Shown here: positions 43,966 to 53,333 of the stretch, piece after piece | Position numbering within the stretch: position 1 is the first letter of the stretch | Layout: each line of letters starts with the position of its first letter | Assembly (NCBI GenBank): GCA_022563255.1 | Contig: JADFNS010000010.1 | Span: forward strand, 1-64,000 | Direction: 5' to 3' | DNA length: 64,000 bases | DNA from: Pseudomonadota bacterium | GTDB lineage: Bacteria; Pseudomonadota; Gammaproteobacteria; Steroidobacterales; Woeseiaceae | Translations under genes and position numbers: made by a program | Notes under the pieces: model-generated | Database searches by the model: none | What the model was told of the DNA's origin: nothing | The model's input: only the letters and a program-made list of their open reading frames with translations

Positions 43966-43971
43966 TATAAT
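43966..43971 (+). promoter_or_regulatory. -10 box for the rhodanese-grxC-secB-gpsA operon
   Basis: A perfect TATAAT in the 106 bp divergent region between envC and the rhodanese gene, 50 bp before the rhodanese ATG. The -35 region is weak (no TTGACA-like hexamer at 16-18 bp). Confidence 0.45.
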
Positions 43972-44020
43972 CCCGCGCCTTGCAGTCTTCCCCGCGCAGC
44001 CCTCTGCGCCTGAGTAATCC

Positions 44021-44479
44021 ATGGACCAAATTCTTGAATTCACAGGCAACAATACGTTGCTCGTACTGGCGCTGTTGATCAGCTTTTTCGTAGTCGTCTT
44101 CACGGAGATGCGCCGCAAGGCGGGCGAGCTGTCGAATGTCGGTCCGGGCGAGGCGGTAAAGCTGATCAACAACAACGCGATCGTTATCGACTTGCGCAGC
44201 GTGGAAATGTTCTCCGGTGGCCATATCGCTAACGCGAAGAACATCCCCTCCGACGAGCTTAACGGCAGGATGGACGGCCTTGCGCAGGACAAATCGAAAC
44301 CCGTCCTCGCGGTCTGTAACGCGGGAATTACTTCGGCGAAAGCCGCGAAAACCCTCCGGACTGCGGGCTTTGAAAACGTCTACAGCCTGAAAGGCGGAAT
44401 GACCGCCTGGGCCCAGGCCGGCTTTCCCGTTGTGACGGGCAAGAAAACGAAAGCCAAAAAATCGAAGAACAAGACCTGA
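44021..44479 (+). CDS. membrane-anchored rhodanese-like protein (YibN type)
   Basis: A 152-residue protein with an N-terminal transmembrane helix (about 12-28) and a single cytoplasmic rhodanese domain. The active-site cysteine is in CNAGITSAKAA and the substrate-loop acidic motif is IDLRSVEMFSGGHI. The C-terminal tail is lysine-rich. Position before grxC-secB-gpsA matches YibN in other gammaproteobacteria. The sulfur acceptor is not known. Confidence 0.9.
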   Translation: MDQILEFTGNNTLLVLALLISFFVVVFTEMRRKAGELSNVGPGEAVKLINNNAIVIDLRSVEMFSGGHIANAKNIPSDELNGRMDGLAQDKSKPVLAVCNAGITSAKAAKTLRTAGFENVYSLKGGMTAWAQAGFPVVTGKKTKAKKSKNKT

Positions 44480-44495
44480 TTTTCCTGGGGCCAGC

Positions 44496-44759
44496 ATGAA
44501 AGTAAATAAAAAAGTTGTCATCTACGGCAATACCAGCTGCCCGTTCTGCGGGGCTGCCCGGATGCTGCTGACGAAAAAGGCAATTGAATTTGAGGAAATC
44601 ATCGTCACAGACGATTCCGGGAAATTCGAAGAAATGCAGAAACGAAGCGGCCGCCGCTCGGTGCCACAAATATTTATTGGCGAAACCCACATCGGTGGTT
44701 TCGACGAACTGTGCGCCCTGGATATGGATGGGGAGCTGGACGAGTTGCTCGCCGGTTAA
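44496..44759 (+). CDS. grxC: glutaredoxin 3
   Basis: An 87-residue glutaredoxin with the dithiol active site CPFC at residues 15-18, the cis-proline motif SVPQIFIG near 55-62 and the GGFDEL glutathione-binding block. It reduces protein disulfides and glutathione mixed disulfides in the cytoplasm. It begins 16 bp after the rhodanese gene and precedes secB. Confidence 0.94.
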   Translation: MKVNKKVVIYGNTSCPFCGAARMLLTKKAIEFEEIIVTDDSGKFEEMQKRSGRRSVPQIFIGETHIGGFDELCALDMDGELDELLAG

Positions 44760-44792
44760 GCCGGCGGACCTTAACAAGGGACAGGAAAGACA

Positions 44793-45263
44793 ATGGCAGA
44801 AGAAAAAGCCGCTGAAAAGCGTTTATCGATTAGCAAAATCTACATGAAAGATTTTTCTTTTGAATCTCCGCAGGCGCCAGGTGTGTTTCGTCAGGCCGAC
44901 TGGAAACCGAAGACGGACTTAAATCTTCGCAGCAGCCACACGGCACTGGAAGACGATCGCCACGAAATTATCTTAACGATTACAGTCGAGGCAAAAACGG
45001 AAGACAAAACACTCTTCCTCATCGAGCTGCAGCAGGCCGGAATATTCGAAATTTCGGGTTACGAAGGCGATGAATTCAACGCCATCATCGGCAGCTTCTG
45101 TCCGAACATTCTTTTCCCCTACGCGCGCGAATCGATCGCCTCCTTGATTCAAAAGGGCGGGTTCCCGGAATTCGTTCTGCAGCCCATTAACTTCGATGCC
45201 CTGTACTTTCAGGCCAAGCAACAACAGGCGGCGGTACAGTCCGGCGAAGCGGAGACACACTGA
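44793..45263 (+). CDS. secB: protein-export chaperone SecB
   Basis: A 156-residue tetrameric chaperone that holds preproteins unfolded for SecA. Family features include the ISKIYMKDFSFESP start region, VFRQADWKPKTDLNL in the N-terminal half, and the conserved CPNILFPYARE-type block. The highly acidic surface is typical. Located between grxC and gpsA, as in other gammaproteobacteria. Confidence 0.95.
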   Translation: MAEEKAAEKRLSISKIYMKDFSFESPQAPGVFRQADWKPKTDLNLRSSHTALEDDRHEIILTITVEAKTEDKTLFLIELQQAGIFEISGYEGDEFNAIIGSFCPNILFPYARESIASLIQKGGFPEFVLQPINFDALYFQAKQQQAAVQSGEAETH

Positions 45264-45274
45264 TAGACGATGCG

Positions 45275-46282
45275 ATGCCCACCATTGCCGTTGTCGGCGC
45301 CGGCTCCTGGGGAACGGCGCTGGCGCTACAGCTCGCGCGTTCCGGCAGAAACGTCCGGCTCGGAGGTGTCGTTGAGCTGGATCTGCTTGAATCCATGGTA
45401 TCGGACTGCGAAAACGTTCGTTACCTGCCTGGCATCAAATTTCCGCCGAACCTTGTAGCTTGCCCGGAACTGCGTGATTGCCTTGCCGGCGTGCGCGATC
45501 TGCTGGTGGTCGTTCCCAGCCACGGACTGCGTGATACGTTAACGACGATCCTGCCATTTCTCGGTCCGGATTCCCGGGTCTGCTGGGCGACCAAGGGCTT
45601 CGAACTGCACAGCGGCAAACTGCCGCATCAGGTCGCCGCCGAGGTGCTCGGCGAAAATCGCCCTGTCGCGGTGTTGTCGGGCCCAACGTTCGCCAAGGAG
45701 GTTGCCGAAGGCTTGCCGACGGCGATGACGATCGCCTCGAATGATAAGTCGTTTGGGCAGGCGCTCGCTGCCGCGATCTCCGGCGACAATTTTCGCGCCT
45801 ATACCTCCGATGACTTTATCGGCGTCGAAGTTGGCGGCGCCGTTAAGAACGTCCTCGCGATCGGCGCCGGCATGTGCGACGGACTCGGTTTTGGCGCCAA
45901 TGCCAGGGTCGCGTTGATCACGCGCGGTCTCGTTGAGTTGACGCGCCTTGGTGTGGCGCTCGGCGGCAACAAAGAAACCTTCATGGGGCTCGCCGGAATG
46001 GGCGACCTGGTTCTGACCTGCACCGATAACCTGTCCCGCAATCGGCGCATGGGCCTCGCGCTGGCAAGCGGCATGACGGTAAAAGCGGCGCAGGAGGAAA
46101 TTCAACAAGTCGTTGAAGGCGTACTCGCGGCTGAGGCAGTTAACGAGGTCGCGGGCGAACTGAAAATCGAAATGCCCATTTGCCATCAGGTTTATCGCAT
46201 CCTTTATGAGGGCGTATCACCCAGAGAGGCTGTCGGCGCGCTGATGGGGCGGGAGTTGAAATCCGAACACGAACAATCATAG
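45275..46282 (+). CDS. gpsA: NAD(P)-dependent glycerol-3-phosphate dehydrogenase
   Basis: A 335-residue enzyme that makes sn-glycerol-3-phosphate from dihydroxyacetone phosphate for phospholipid synthesis. The N-terminal Rossmann motif is VVGAGSWGTALALQLA at residues 5-20. Substrate-binding and catalytic blocks are VLSGPTFAKEVAEGLPTA and EVGGAVKNVLAIGAG (catalytic lysine in VKN). GMGDLVLTC near 243-251 completes the family pattern. It follows secB by 11 bp. Confidence 0.95.
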   Translation: MPTIAVVGAGSWGTALALQLARSGRNVRLGGVVELDLLESMVSDCENVRYLPGIKFPPNLVACPELRDCLAGVRDLLVVVPSHGLRDTLTTILPFLGPDSRVCWATKGFELHSGKLPHQVAAEVLGENRPVAVLSGPTFAKEVAEGLPTAMTIASNDKSFGQALAAAISGDNFRAYTSDDFIGVEVGGAVKNVLAIGAGMCDGLGFGANARVALITRGLVELTRLGVALGGNKETFMGLAGMGDLVLTCTDNLSRNRRMGLALASGMTVKAAQEEIQQVVEGVLAAEAVNEVAGELKIEMPICHQVYRILYEGVSPREAVGALMGRELKSEHEQS

Positions 46283-46293
46283 GAGCTGACGCC

Positions 46294-47238
46294 ATGAGGC
46301 TGGTCTTCTGGGCGGCGTGCGCCGCCTTTCTTGTGCCCGGCGCCGACGCCTTCGCACAACGAAATTTTGACCTCGATATTCTCAGGGAAACCTTCGGCTT
46401 CGACGACGCGACTAAAAAGTCCGTAGAGCTGGATCAACTTACGCAGGGCTGCCAGGCTCGCGACTGCATTCCGGCCATCGACCACCCTGAATTTGTGACT
46501 GCCGGGGAGGCCGACCACATCACGGATGATGCAATGGTCATAACGATCGCCTACCGGGGTGAATACCGGGCCTACCCGGCACGCATTCTCGATCACCATG
46601 AAATCGTCAACGACACCATCGCCGGTGATCCGCTGGCGATTACCTGGTGCCCGTTATGCGGCTCCGCCGTCGGCATTCGGCGCATTGTTGCTGGCGAGGT
46701 AACAACGTTCGGCGTGTCGGGCGTCTTGTACAACAGCGACCTGGTTCTCTATGACCGGGTAAGCGAAACATTATGGGATCAGATCAAGGCGCAAGGCATC
46801 GTGGGTCAACTGACCGGCGAACAACTGCAATTGGTGCCCGTTTCAATGTCCCGGTGGTCAGTCTGGCGCAACAAACACCCCGACACGCTGGTGTTGTCAC
46901 CGAACACGGGCTTTGATTACGACTATACGCTGGACCGGTACGCCAGTTATCGTGACTCCTCCTCGCTGATGTTCCCGGTGGCAAGAACGGATGATCGGGT
47001 ACAGGCAAAGACCGTCGTATTCGGTTTCGCGCTGGACTCCGGCGCAATTGCCTATCCCGAATCGCTGTTGCAGGAGACCGGCGCATACCGCCATGATCTC
47101 GACGGCGAAGAGGCCATTATCACGCTGCACGACGACGGCGCTGTAACCATGCGCCGCGCCGGACAAACCCACCATCCGGTGCGTCTGTTTTGGTTCGCGT
47201 GGTATAATTTTCATCCTGCAACTGATTTGATTCACTAA
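46294..47238 (+). CDS. exported DUF3179 domain protein
   Basis: A 314-residue protein with a signal peptide (about 1-21, DAFA before QRN) and one DUF3179 domain. Family blocks: AYPARILDHHEIVND, ITWCPLCGSAVG with a CxxC pair, and LYNSDLVLYDR followed by SETLWDQ. The CPLCG motif suggests metal or disulfide chemistry, but the function of DUF3179 is not established. It starts 11 bp after gpsA and ends 11 bp before the FAD oxidoreductase, so the three genes may be cotranscribed. Confidence 0.85.
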   Translation: MRLVFWAACAAFLVPGADAFAQRNFDLDILRETFGFDDATKKSVELDQLTQGCQARDCIPAIDHPEFVTAGEADHITDDAMVITIAYRGEYRAYPARILDHHEIVNDTIAGDPLAITWCPLCGSAVGIRRIVAGEVTTFGVSGVLYNSDLVLYDRVSETLWDQIKAQGIVGQLTGEQLQLVPVSMSRWSVWRNKHPDTLVLSPNTGFDYDYTLDRYASYRDSSSLMFPVARTDDRVQAKTVVFGFALDSGAIAYPESLLQETGAYRHDLDGEEAIITLHDDGAVTMRRAGQTHHPVRLFWFAWYNFHPATDLIH

Positions 47239-47249
47239 AGGATCGCACC

Positions 47250-48731
47250 ATGAACAGACGCAATTTTTGCAGGACTGCTGTCGCGGCCGGAGTCGCCGCC
47301 GCATATCCTTTGCTGGGCGGCTGCAGTCGCTCCGAACCACCGGTTGCCACATCGGCAGACACGAGCATTCGCGGAATCTCGTTGGGCGGCTTGGAGATCG
47401 AGCTTGAAAGAGCGGCGATTCGTGAGCTTGGCGACGCAATGACGGGCCCGGTGATCCTGTCAGGTCATCCAGACTACGATGGCGCCAGGATGATCTGGAA
47501 CGGCATGCACGACAAGCGGCCCGCGTTGATCGCCCGTTGCATGAACAGCAGAGACGTATCCTCCGCCGTGACCTTTGCAGCGGAGAGAAACCTGTTGGTA
47601 GCCGTACGTGGCGGTGGCCACAGCTGGCCCGGAAAATCGGTTTGTGACGACGGCCTGATGATCGACCTGTCGCAAATGCACGACGTTGATATCGACATCG
47701 ACAAACAGCGCGCCCATGTTGGCGGTGGCGCCCTGTTGGCCCACGTCGATACGGCCTCCCTCGAAAAAGGGCTGGTCACAACCGCGGGCGTCGTATCGCA
47801 TACCGGCGTCGGAGGCTTCACGCTGGGCGGCGGCTTTGGTCGCCTGAATCGCAAATACGGGCTGGCCATCGACAACTTGCGTTCCGCTGAAATCGTCACC
47901 GCCGATGGCCAGATACGAACCGTCAGCGACGAGCAGAATTCGGATCTCTTCTGGGCCATTCGTGGCGGTGGCGGCAACTTCGGCGTCGTTACAAGTTTCG
48001 AGTATCAGTTGCATCCGTTCGACCGCAATGTTCTGTCCGGCAGTATCGTCTGGCCGATTGATCAGGTAAGAGACGTGCTGGAATTTTACGCGGAATGGTC
48101 GGCGGGGCTCTCCGACGAATTGTACGTCGGCCCAACGATTGCGACGACACCGGAAGGCGCGCGCGTCATCATGATGGACGTTGTCTACAACGGTGATCCC
48201 GCCACCGGTGAGAAGGAGCTCGAAGCGCTGCGCAAGGTCGGAACACCGATGGCAGATGGCGTTATTGTCCAGGACTACGTTGTCATGCAAACCAATCTCG
48301 ACGCCGCGTTCGCCCACGGCGTCCGCTCGTATGCCAAAAACGGCATGGTAAAGGAGTGGTCTCAAGGGCTCATCGACGCCATCATCGACGCCGATGATCC
48401 ACGCATATTCCTGGCGAACCATGTCGCCGGTGGCGCCGTTAAACGCGTCGGCGAACTGGACACGGCGTTCCCGCATCGCAATGCAGAAATCATGCTCGTT
48501 GTCGTCTCGGGATGGATGGATCCGGCGCAGGATGAAGAACTCATTGCGGCATCGCGCGCCGTCTATAAAGCGATCGAACCGCACGTTGGCGGCTATTACG
48601 ACAATATTGATTTCGACGGCAGTGGCGCCGCGCGTAACTACGGCCCCGCCTACGATCGTTTGACTAAAATCAAAGCTCAATACGACGCCGGTAATCTGTT
48701 CCGGCTAAACAGCAACATCGAGCCGGCGTAA
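47250..48731 (+). CDS. exported FAD-linked oxidoreductase (PCMH/BBE type)
   Basis: A 493-residue flavoprotein of the berberine-bridge-enzyme-like family: PCMH-type FAD domain (about 85-265), substrate domain, and C-terminal BBE motif (YDRLTKIKAQYDAGNLFRLN). His124 in RGGGHSWPG is the usual site of covalent FAD attachment. The second, cysteinyl attachment site is absent (the SHTGVGG segment has no Cys), so linkage is probably single. The N-terminus MNRRNFCRTAV looks like a Tat signal, and LLGGC (Cys25) may be a lipobox. Substrate unknown; relatives oxidise sugars or phenolics. Confidence 0.85.
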   Translation: MNRRNFCRTAVAAGVAAAYPLLGGCSRSEPPVATSADTSIRGISLGGLEIELERAAIRELGDAMTGPVILSGHPDYDGARMIWNGMHDKRPALIARCMNSRDVSSAVTFAAERNLLVAVRGGGHSWPGKSVCDDGLMIDLSQMHDVDIDIDKQRAHVGGGALLAHVDTASLEKGLVTTAGVVSHTGVGGFTLGGGFGRLNRKYGLAIDNLRSAEIVTADGQIRTVSDEQNSDLFWAIRGGGGNFGVVTSFEYQLHPFDRNVLSGSIVWPIDQVRDVLEFYAEWSAGLSDELYVGPTIATTPEGARVIMMDVVYNGDPATGEKELEALRKVGTPMADGVIVQDYVVMQTNLDAAFAHGVRSYAKNGMVKEWSQGLIDAIIDADDPRIFLANHVAGGAVKRVGELDTAFPHRNAEIMLVVVSGWMDPAQDEELIAASRAVYKAIEPHVGGYYDNIDFDGSGAARNYGPAYDRLTKIKAQYDAGNLFRLNSNIEPA

Positions 48732-48735
48732 GCGG

Positions 48736-49200
48736 TCAGCTGCCGCCGGCAAAATCCAGTTGGCGCCATGCTTCGTAGATAACCACGGCCGCTGAATTCG
48801 ACAGATTCAGGCTGCGGCTGTTTTCTTTCATGGGCAGTCGCAGCCGTCGCTCTGGCGGGACCGACTCGAGCACCTGTTGCGGCAGGCCGCGCGTTTCCGG
48901 TCCGAACAGGAATGCGTCGCCTTCTTGATAGCGTGGCGAATCATGTCGCGCAGCGCCACGCGTGCTCAGTGCGAAAACGCGCGGCTCATTCAGCGCTTGC
49001 AAACAGGCGGCCAGCGACGCATGCGTCGCCACAGTCGCAAACTCCCGGTAATCGAGCCCGGCTCTTTTCAATCTTGGTTCATCGAGTTCAAACCCGAGGG
49101 GCCCTACAAGGTGCAAGGCCACCCCGGTGTTCGCACACAGACGAATGATATTGCCCGTGTTGGGCGGAATTTCCGGCTCGTAAAGAATAAGGCTAAACAT
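48736..49200 (-). CDS. trmL: tRNA (cytidine/uridine(34)-2-prime-O)-methyltransferase
   Basis: A 154-residue SPOUT-class enzyme (E. coli TrmL is 157) that methylates the wobble nucleotide of some leucine tRNAs. Motifs: [21 protein letters not shown] at the N-terminus, [10 protein letters not shown] in the middle, and the knot sequence [15 protein letters not shown] near the C-terminus. The ATG at 49200 was chosen because the family N-terminus ([12 protein letters not shown]) begins there. It is divergent from pyrD. Confidence 0.94.
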   Translation of the reverse strand: MFSLILYEPEIPPNTGNIIRLCANTGVALHLVGPLGFELDEPRLKRAGLDYREFATVATHASLAACLQALNEPRVFALSTRGAARHDSPRYQEGDAFLFGPETRGLPQQVLESVPPERRLRLPMKENSRSLNLSNSAAVVIYEAWRQLDFAGGS

Positions 49201-49226
49201 CCGAAACCCTGTAGAATGCCGCTCCG

Positions 49227-50156
49227 ATGAGCAGCGACCCATTACACACCACGCTCTGCGGTATCGCGATGGCGTCTCCCATCGTATTGCTCTCCGGTTG
49301 CGTTGGCTTTGGCGAAGAATACACACGTGTCGAGGGATACTCGAACAGCGATGTCGGCGCGGTCGTCCTCAAGGGTACAACTGGCGACGCGCGTCTGGGC
49401 AATCCCGCGCATCGTATATACGAGACGCCGGCGGGAATGCTGAACTCCATCGGCCTGCAAAACCCCGGCGTCGACAAGGTCGTTGACGAGATCCTGCCGG
49501 GACTCGATTTTTCGGAAACGCGCTTCTTTGCAAACGTGTCCGGCTCCACGATTGAAGAATACGAACGCGTGACCCGGCGCTTCGACGATTCCGACATCGA
49601 CGCGATCGAAATCAACATTTCCTGCCCGAACGTGCGCGAGGGCGGCGTCGCTTTCGGCAATGATCCGCAGATGTCGGCTCGCGTTGTGGCCGCATGTCGC
49701 GCGCAAACCTCGAAACCGATCATCACCAAACTCTCCCCGAATCAGACTGACATTCAGGAAAACGCCCGCCTGTGTATCGAAGCCGGCACCGACGGTTTCG
49801 CCGTGATCAATACGGTCACGGGAATGGCGATCGACAGCGAGACGAGAAGGCCGGTCATTGGCAACCTTCGCGGCGGCTTATCCGGTCCTGCCATCAAGCC
49901 GATTGCACTGCTGAAAGTGCATCAGGTATACCAGGTCGCCAGGGAACACAACGTACCCATCATCGGCCAGGGCGGTATTACGACAGCCAAAGACGCAATC
50001 GAGTTCTTGATCGCCGGCGCAACGGCCGTTGGTGTGGGCACCGCGCTTTTTTACGACCCACTGGTCTGCAAGAAGATCAATGCGGGTCTGCTAGACTACT
50101 GCGAACGAAACGGCATGCTTTCCGTTGGCGATCTCGTGGGATCTTTGCAAGCCTAA
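49227..50156 (+). CDS. pyrD: dihydroorotate dehydrogenase, class 1B type
   Basis: A 309-residue FMN-binding TIM-barrel enzyme that oxidises dihydroorotate to orotate in pyrimidine synthesis. The catalytic base is Cys133 in [11 protein letters not shown], which is diagnostic of class 1; class 2 enzymes carry serine and an N-terminal membrane helix, absent here. The [11 protein letters not shown] continuation is class 1B-like. Class 1B enzymes normally need a PyrK electron-transfer subunit, and no pyrK is in the window. A TAGAAT at 49212-49217 may be its -10 box. Confidence 0.88.
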   Translation: MSSDPLHTTLCGIAMASPIVLLSGCVGFGEEYTRVEGYSNSDVGAVVLKGTTGDARLGNPAHRIYETPAGMLNSIGLQNPGVDKVVDEILPGLDFSETRFFANVSGSTIEEYERVTRRFDDSDIDAIEINISCPNVREGGVAFGNDPQMSARVVAACRAQTSKPIITKLSPNQTDIQENARLCIEAGTDGFAVINTVTGMAIDSETRRPVIGNLRGGLSGPAIKPIALLKVHQVYQVAREHNVPIIGQGGITTAKDAIEFLIAGATAVGVGTALFYDPLVCKKINAGLLDYCERNGMLSVGDLVGSLQA

Positions 50157-50193
50157 TAGCCGCTCCGCAGTTGCCGTAGTTGGAGGATATGCT

Positions 50194-51936
50194 TTGGCTA
50201 TACTGAAAGAACTGCAGCGCCGCAAGGTCGTCCGCGCTGCTGCCGTATATCTGGTCATGGCGTGGCTGTTGATACAGGTCGCCGCAACGATCGCGCCGGT
50301 TCTCGCCTTGCCCGATTGGTTCCAGGGAACCGTGCTGGCGCTACTCGGCCTCGGCTTTCCGGTCGCCATGGTCCTTGCGTGGTCCCGCGAACTTACGCCT
50401 GATGGCGCCCGGCCGGAGTCGTCGCCGGCATCATCTCAATTGGCTCGCATCACCGACTATTCCATCCTCGCGGCCCTTGCGACCGGGCTGGTCTGGTTTG
50501 CTGCTGATCGCCTTGGACAAAAGACCGATACAAGGCTGTCACCGCTTGACAAGTCCGTCGCCGTTTTGCCGTTTATCAACTTGAATGGAGACGATGCAAC
50601 CGCACCGTTCACGTCTGGCATCCACGCTGATTTACTGACACAGCTGGCTCAAATCAAGTCCGTGCGCACGATCTCCCGCACGACTGTTCTGAAATATCGT
50701 GACAGCAACAAAACCATTCCGGAGATCGCCAGGGAGCTCGGCGTCGCAACTATCGTTGAGGGCGGCGTGCAGCGCGCCGGCGATTCTATTCGCGTAAATG
50801 TACGGCTTATCGATGCCGCTGCCGATCGGCCGCTTTGGAGTCAGGTATTCGACCGCGATTTGACCGCCGCCAGCGTGTTCGCGATTCAGGGTGAAATCGC
50901 ACGAGCCGTCGTTGCGCAGCTTCAGGCAAGTTTGTCGCCTGAGGATCACCGGCGCCTGAACGCGGTGCCAACACAGGACATCGCGGCTCTCGACGCGTAT
51001 TTCTTCGGGAAGAGCTTGCTTGAGAAGCGGACACGTGAATCGTTAGCCATTGCTGCCGAGTACTTCGAAAATGCCGTTGCGTTGGACCCCGCCTTTACTC
51101 TGGGCTGGTCCGGTCTCGCCGATGCCTACATGCTGTTGCCCGAATATTCCTACAACATTGACAGAAACATGACCAAACGGCGGTCGCGCGAGGCCTTGCT
51201 TCGGGCTCTAGAGCTGGACCCGTCATTACCCGAGGTCCGCAGTACGGAGGCCTGGTATCAGCTGACCCGTAATTACGACTGGGCTGGTGCAGAGAAAATC
51301 TTTCAGGAGTCGCTCGCTTCCTTTCCTGACAACGTCAATTTATTGCACTGGATGTCACACACGCTGTCCTGGCAAGGCAAACAAGAAGAAGGCCTGGCGC
51401 TGGCGCGACGTGCTGTAGAGGTGGCGCCCGACTCACGGCTTATGCGGGTGAACCTTGCCTACATACTGACCGATGCCGGCGAATTCGAGCTCGCTCTGCA
51501 AATCGTGCATCGGGTGCTCGAAAACCACCCGGCCTTTTTGGGGCTGCGGCGCAACTCGTTCCTGCATGAGCTTAGGGCCGGTGAGATCGTGCGCGGCGCA
51601 AACGCTTTCGTTTCCTATACAACGGTTGTCGGTGGCGATTCGATGGCCGCCCGGACGATTGGCGATATGTTCATCGCGTATGCGAGTGAGGGCATAATCG
51701 GTAACGTCACGGATGAGCTGATTAGGGACACTCTTCTTGGCACCGAAGATCTCGCACAGGTGCTCGCGTTCGTCGGCGACGCTGAGGGGGTGCTGGCCGC
51801 GCTCGAGGTGGCCGTAAACGAGCGATCCGGTTCGCGTAGCGCGCTGAGCATGAAAGTCAATCCGGCTTATGACTTTGTCCGCGATGATCCTCGGTTCGAT
51901 GCGCTTCTAAAGAAAGTTGGCCTGTCTGGGCGCTAG
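50194..51936 (+). CDS. membrane protein with TolB-like (FlgO-type) domain and TPR repeats
   Basis: A 580-residue protein of a type frequent in environmental gammaproteobacteria. Order: cytoplasmic start LKELQRRKVVRAAA, two hydrophobic segments (about 15-35 and 45-65), a third (about 90-108), then a TolB/FlgO-like domain starting KSVAVLPFINL (about 125-240), and TPR repeats over the rest. TTG 50194 was chosen over the ATG 50125 frame because a strong GGAGG lies 7 bp before it and family similarity begins there. Its TAG stop shares CTAG with the convergent ntrC stop. Role unknown, possibly regulatory. Confidence 0.75.
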   Translation: MAILKELQRRKVVRAAAVYLVMAWLLIQVAATIAPVLALPDWFQGTVLALLGLGFPVAMVLAWSRELTPDGARPESSPASSQLARITDYSILAALATGLVWFAADRLGQKTDTRLSPLDKSVAVLPFINLNGDDATAPFTSGIHADLLTQLAQIKSVRTISRTTVLKYRDSNKTIPEIARELGVATIVEGGVQRAGDSIRVNVRLIDAAADRPLWSQVFDRDLTAASVFAIQGEIARAVVAQLQASLSPEDHRRLNAVPTQDIAALDAYFFGKSLLEKRTRESLAIAAEYFENAVALDPAFTLGWSGLADAYMLLPEYSYNIDRNMTKRRSREALLRALELDPSLPEVRSTEAWYQLTRNYDWAGAEKIFQESLASFPDNVNLLHWMSHTLSWQGKQEEGLALARRAVEVAPDSRLMRVNLAYILTDAGEFELALQIVHRVLENHPAFLGLRRNSFLHELRAGEIVRGANAFVSYTTVVGGDSMAARTIGDMFIAYASEGIIGNVTDELIRDTLLGTEDLAQVLAFVGDAEGVLAALEVAVNERSGSRSALSMKVNPAYDFVRDDPRFDALLKKVGLSGR

Positions 51937-53333
51937 TCCAGATGCAGCGCCTTCATTTTGCGCGCGAGCGTGTTGCGCCCCCACCCCAACAATTTAGCCG
52001 CTTCCTGCCGATGCCCGTTGGTCCGGGATATCGCGATCTCGATCAGCGTCTTTTCAAACTCGGGCAGTGCCGTTTCGAGCAGGGGCGCATCGCTGTCGTG
52101 AAGCTGCCGCTCAGCCCAGGTAGCCAGGGTTCGCGTCCATTCCTCCGTCATGCTCTGTCCGGTCTCGTTGCCACCGAGATCGGCCGGTATGTCCCGTGCC
52201 GTGATGACGCCGCCGGGCGCTGTAACGGTCAGCCGCCGGGTCGCATTGACGAGCTGTCTTACATTGCCGGGCCAGCTGTAGCCCTGCAATACGTCAAGCG
52301 CTTCCGCATCGATCAGTTTCGGCGGTCCACCCGTCTCTTTTGCGGCCGCCGCAAAATAGTGTTTTAGCAATGACGGAATATCCTCACGCCGGTGGCGTAG
52401 CGGTGGCGTGTTAATGCGTATTACATTGAGGCGATGAAACAGGTCTTCACGAAACCGCGCTTCTTTAACGGCTCTCGCGAGATCCTGGTTGGTTGCAGCG
52501 ATAACTCGCACGTCAACTTTGATGGGCGTTTGTCCGCCGACGCGGTAAAACTCCCCTTCCGCAAGGACTCGCAGCAACCGCGTTTGCAGGGCCACCGACA
52601 TGTCACCGATCTCGTCGAGAAACAGCGTGCCACCGTCTGCTTGTTCAAAACGACCGATGCGCCGCGAATCGGCGCCCATGAACGCGCCTTTTTCGTGGCC
52701 GAAGAGCTCCGTCTCGAGAAGCTCTGCCGCAATTGCCGACGTATTGAGTGCAACGAAAGCCTTGCCGGCTCTCGGGCTGTGATCGTGCAGCGCTTTCGCG
52801 ACCAGCTCCTTGCCGGTCCCTGATTCCCCGGTAATCAGGACCGTCATGCTGGAGCCGGAAAGGCGCCCTATGGCACGGAAGACGTCTTGCATGGCCGGCG
52901 CCTGACCAATCATTGCGGCGATAGGCCTTGACCTGGCAATGTCTTTGGCGATGGCCCTGTCGTTGGTGCTGGCGGCCTTGCGAACCAGCTCAACCGCCTC
53001 ATCGATGTCGAACGGCTTTGGCAAATATTCGAACGCGCCGCCCTTGTATGCCGCAACTGCGTTTTCAAGATCTGCGTGTGCGGTAATCACTATGATTGGC
53101 AGGTCGGGACAGGTGCTGCGCAGGCGCTCGAGAAGCGTGAGGCCGCTCATCCCCGGCATGCGAATGTCGGTGATCAGGACATCCGGCGCGTGGTCGTCGA
53201 TCGCTTCGAGCAGATGTTCTGCGCGCTCAAAGCTGCGCGTCTCCATATCCGCCTGTGCAAGCGCCTTTTCGAGCACCCAGCGCACCGATTTATCGTCGTC
53301 GACAATCCAAACCATTAATGCGCGCTTACTCAC
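51933..53333 (-). CDS. ntrC: nitrogen regulation response regulator NtrC
   Basis: A 466-residue sigma-54 activator. Receiver domain with phosphoacceptor Asp56 (LITDIRMPG), AAA+ domain with Walker A GESGTGKE (169-176) and Walker [10 protein letters not shown] (Asp240, Glu241), and a C-terminal Fis-type helix-turn-helix (about 425-466). The sigma-54 contact loop reads GAFMGA (216-221, positions 52671-52688) instead of the family's GAFTGA. It follows ntrB with an 8 bp overlap and lies downstream of glnA, the usual glnA-ntrB-ntrC order. It should activate nitrogen genes under nitrogen limitation, if the altered loop still works. Confidence 0.93.
   Translation of the reverse strand: MSKRALMVWIVDDDKSVRWVLEKALAQADMETRSFERAEHLLEAIDDHAPDVLITDIRMPGMSGLTLLERLRSTCPDLPIIVITAHADLENAVAAYKGGAFEYLPKPFDIDEAVELVRKAASTNDRAIAKDIARSRPIAAMIGQAPAMQDVFRAIGRLSGSSMTVLITGESGTGKELVAKALHDHSPRAGKAFVALNTSAIAAELLETELFGHEKGAFMGADSRRIGRFEQADGGTLFLDEIGDMSVALQTRLLRVLAEGEFYRVGGQTPIKVDVRVIAATNQDLARAVKEARFREDLFHRLNVIRINTPPLRHRREDIPSLLKHYFAAAAKETGGPPKLIDAEALDVLQGYSWPGNVRQLVNATRRLTVTAPGGVITARDIPADLGGNETGQSMTEEWTRTLATWAERQLHDSDAPLLETALPEFEKTLIEIAISRTNGHRQEAAKLLGWGRNTLARKMKALHLD

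Noticed and set aside
47203-47208. TATAAT before the FAD oxidoreductase gene
   Set aside because: Lies inside the DUF3179 coding sequence (Tyr-Asn codons) with no -35; probably chance.
47460-48680. 406-codon frame antisense to the FAD oxidoreductase
   Set aside because: Shadow of the real gene; no domain, no ribosome-binding site.
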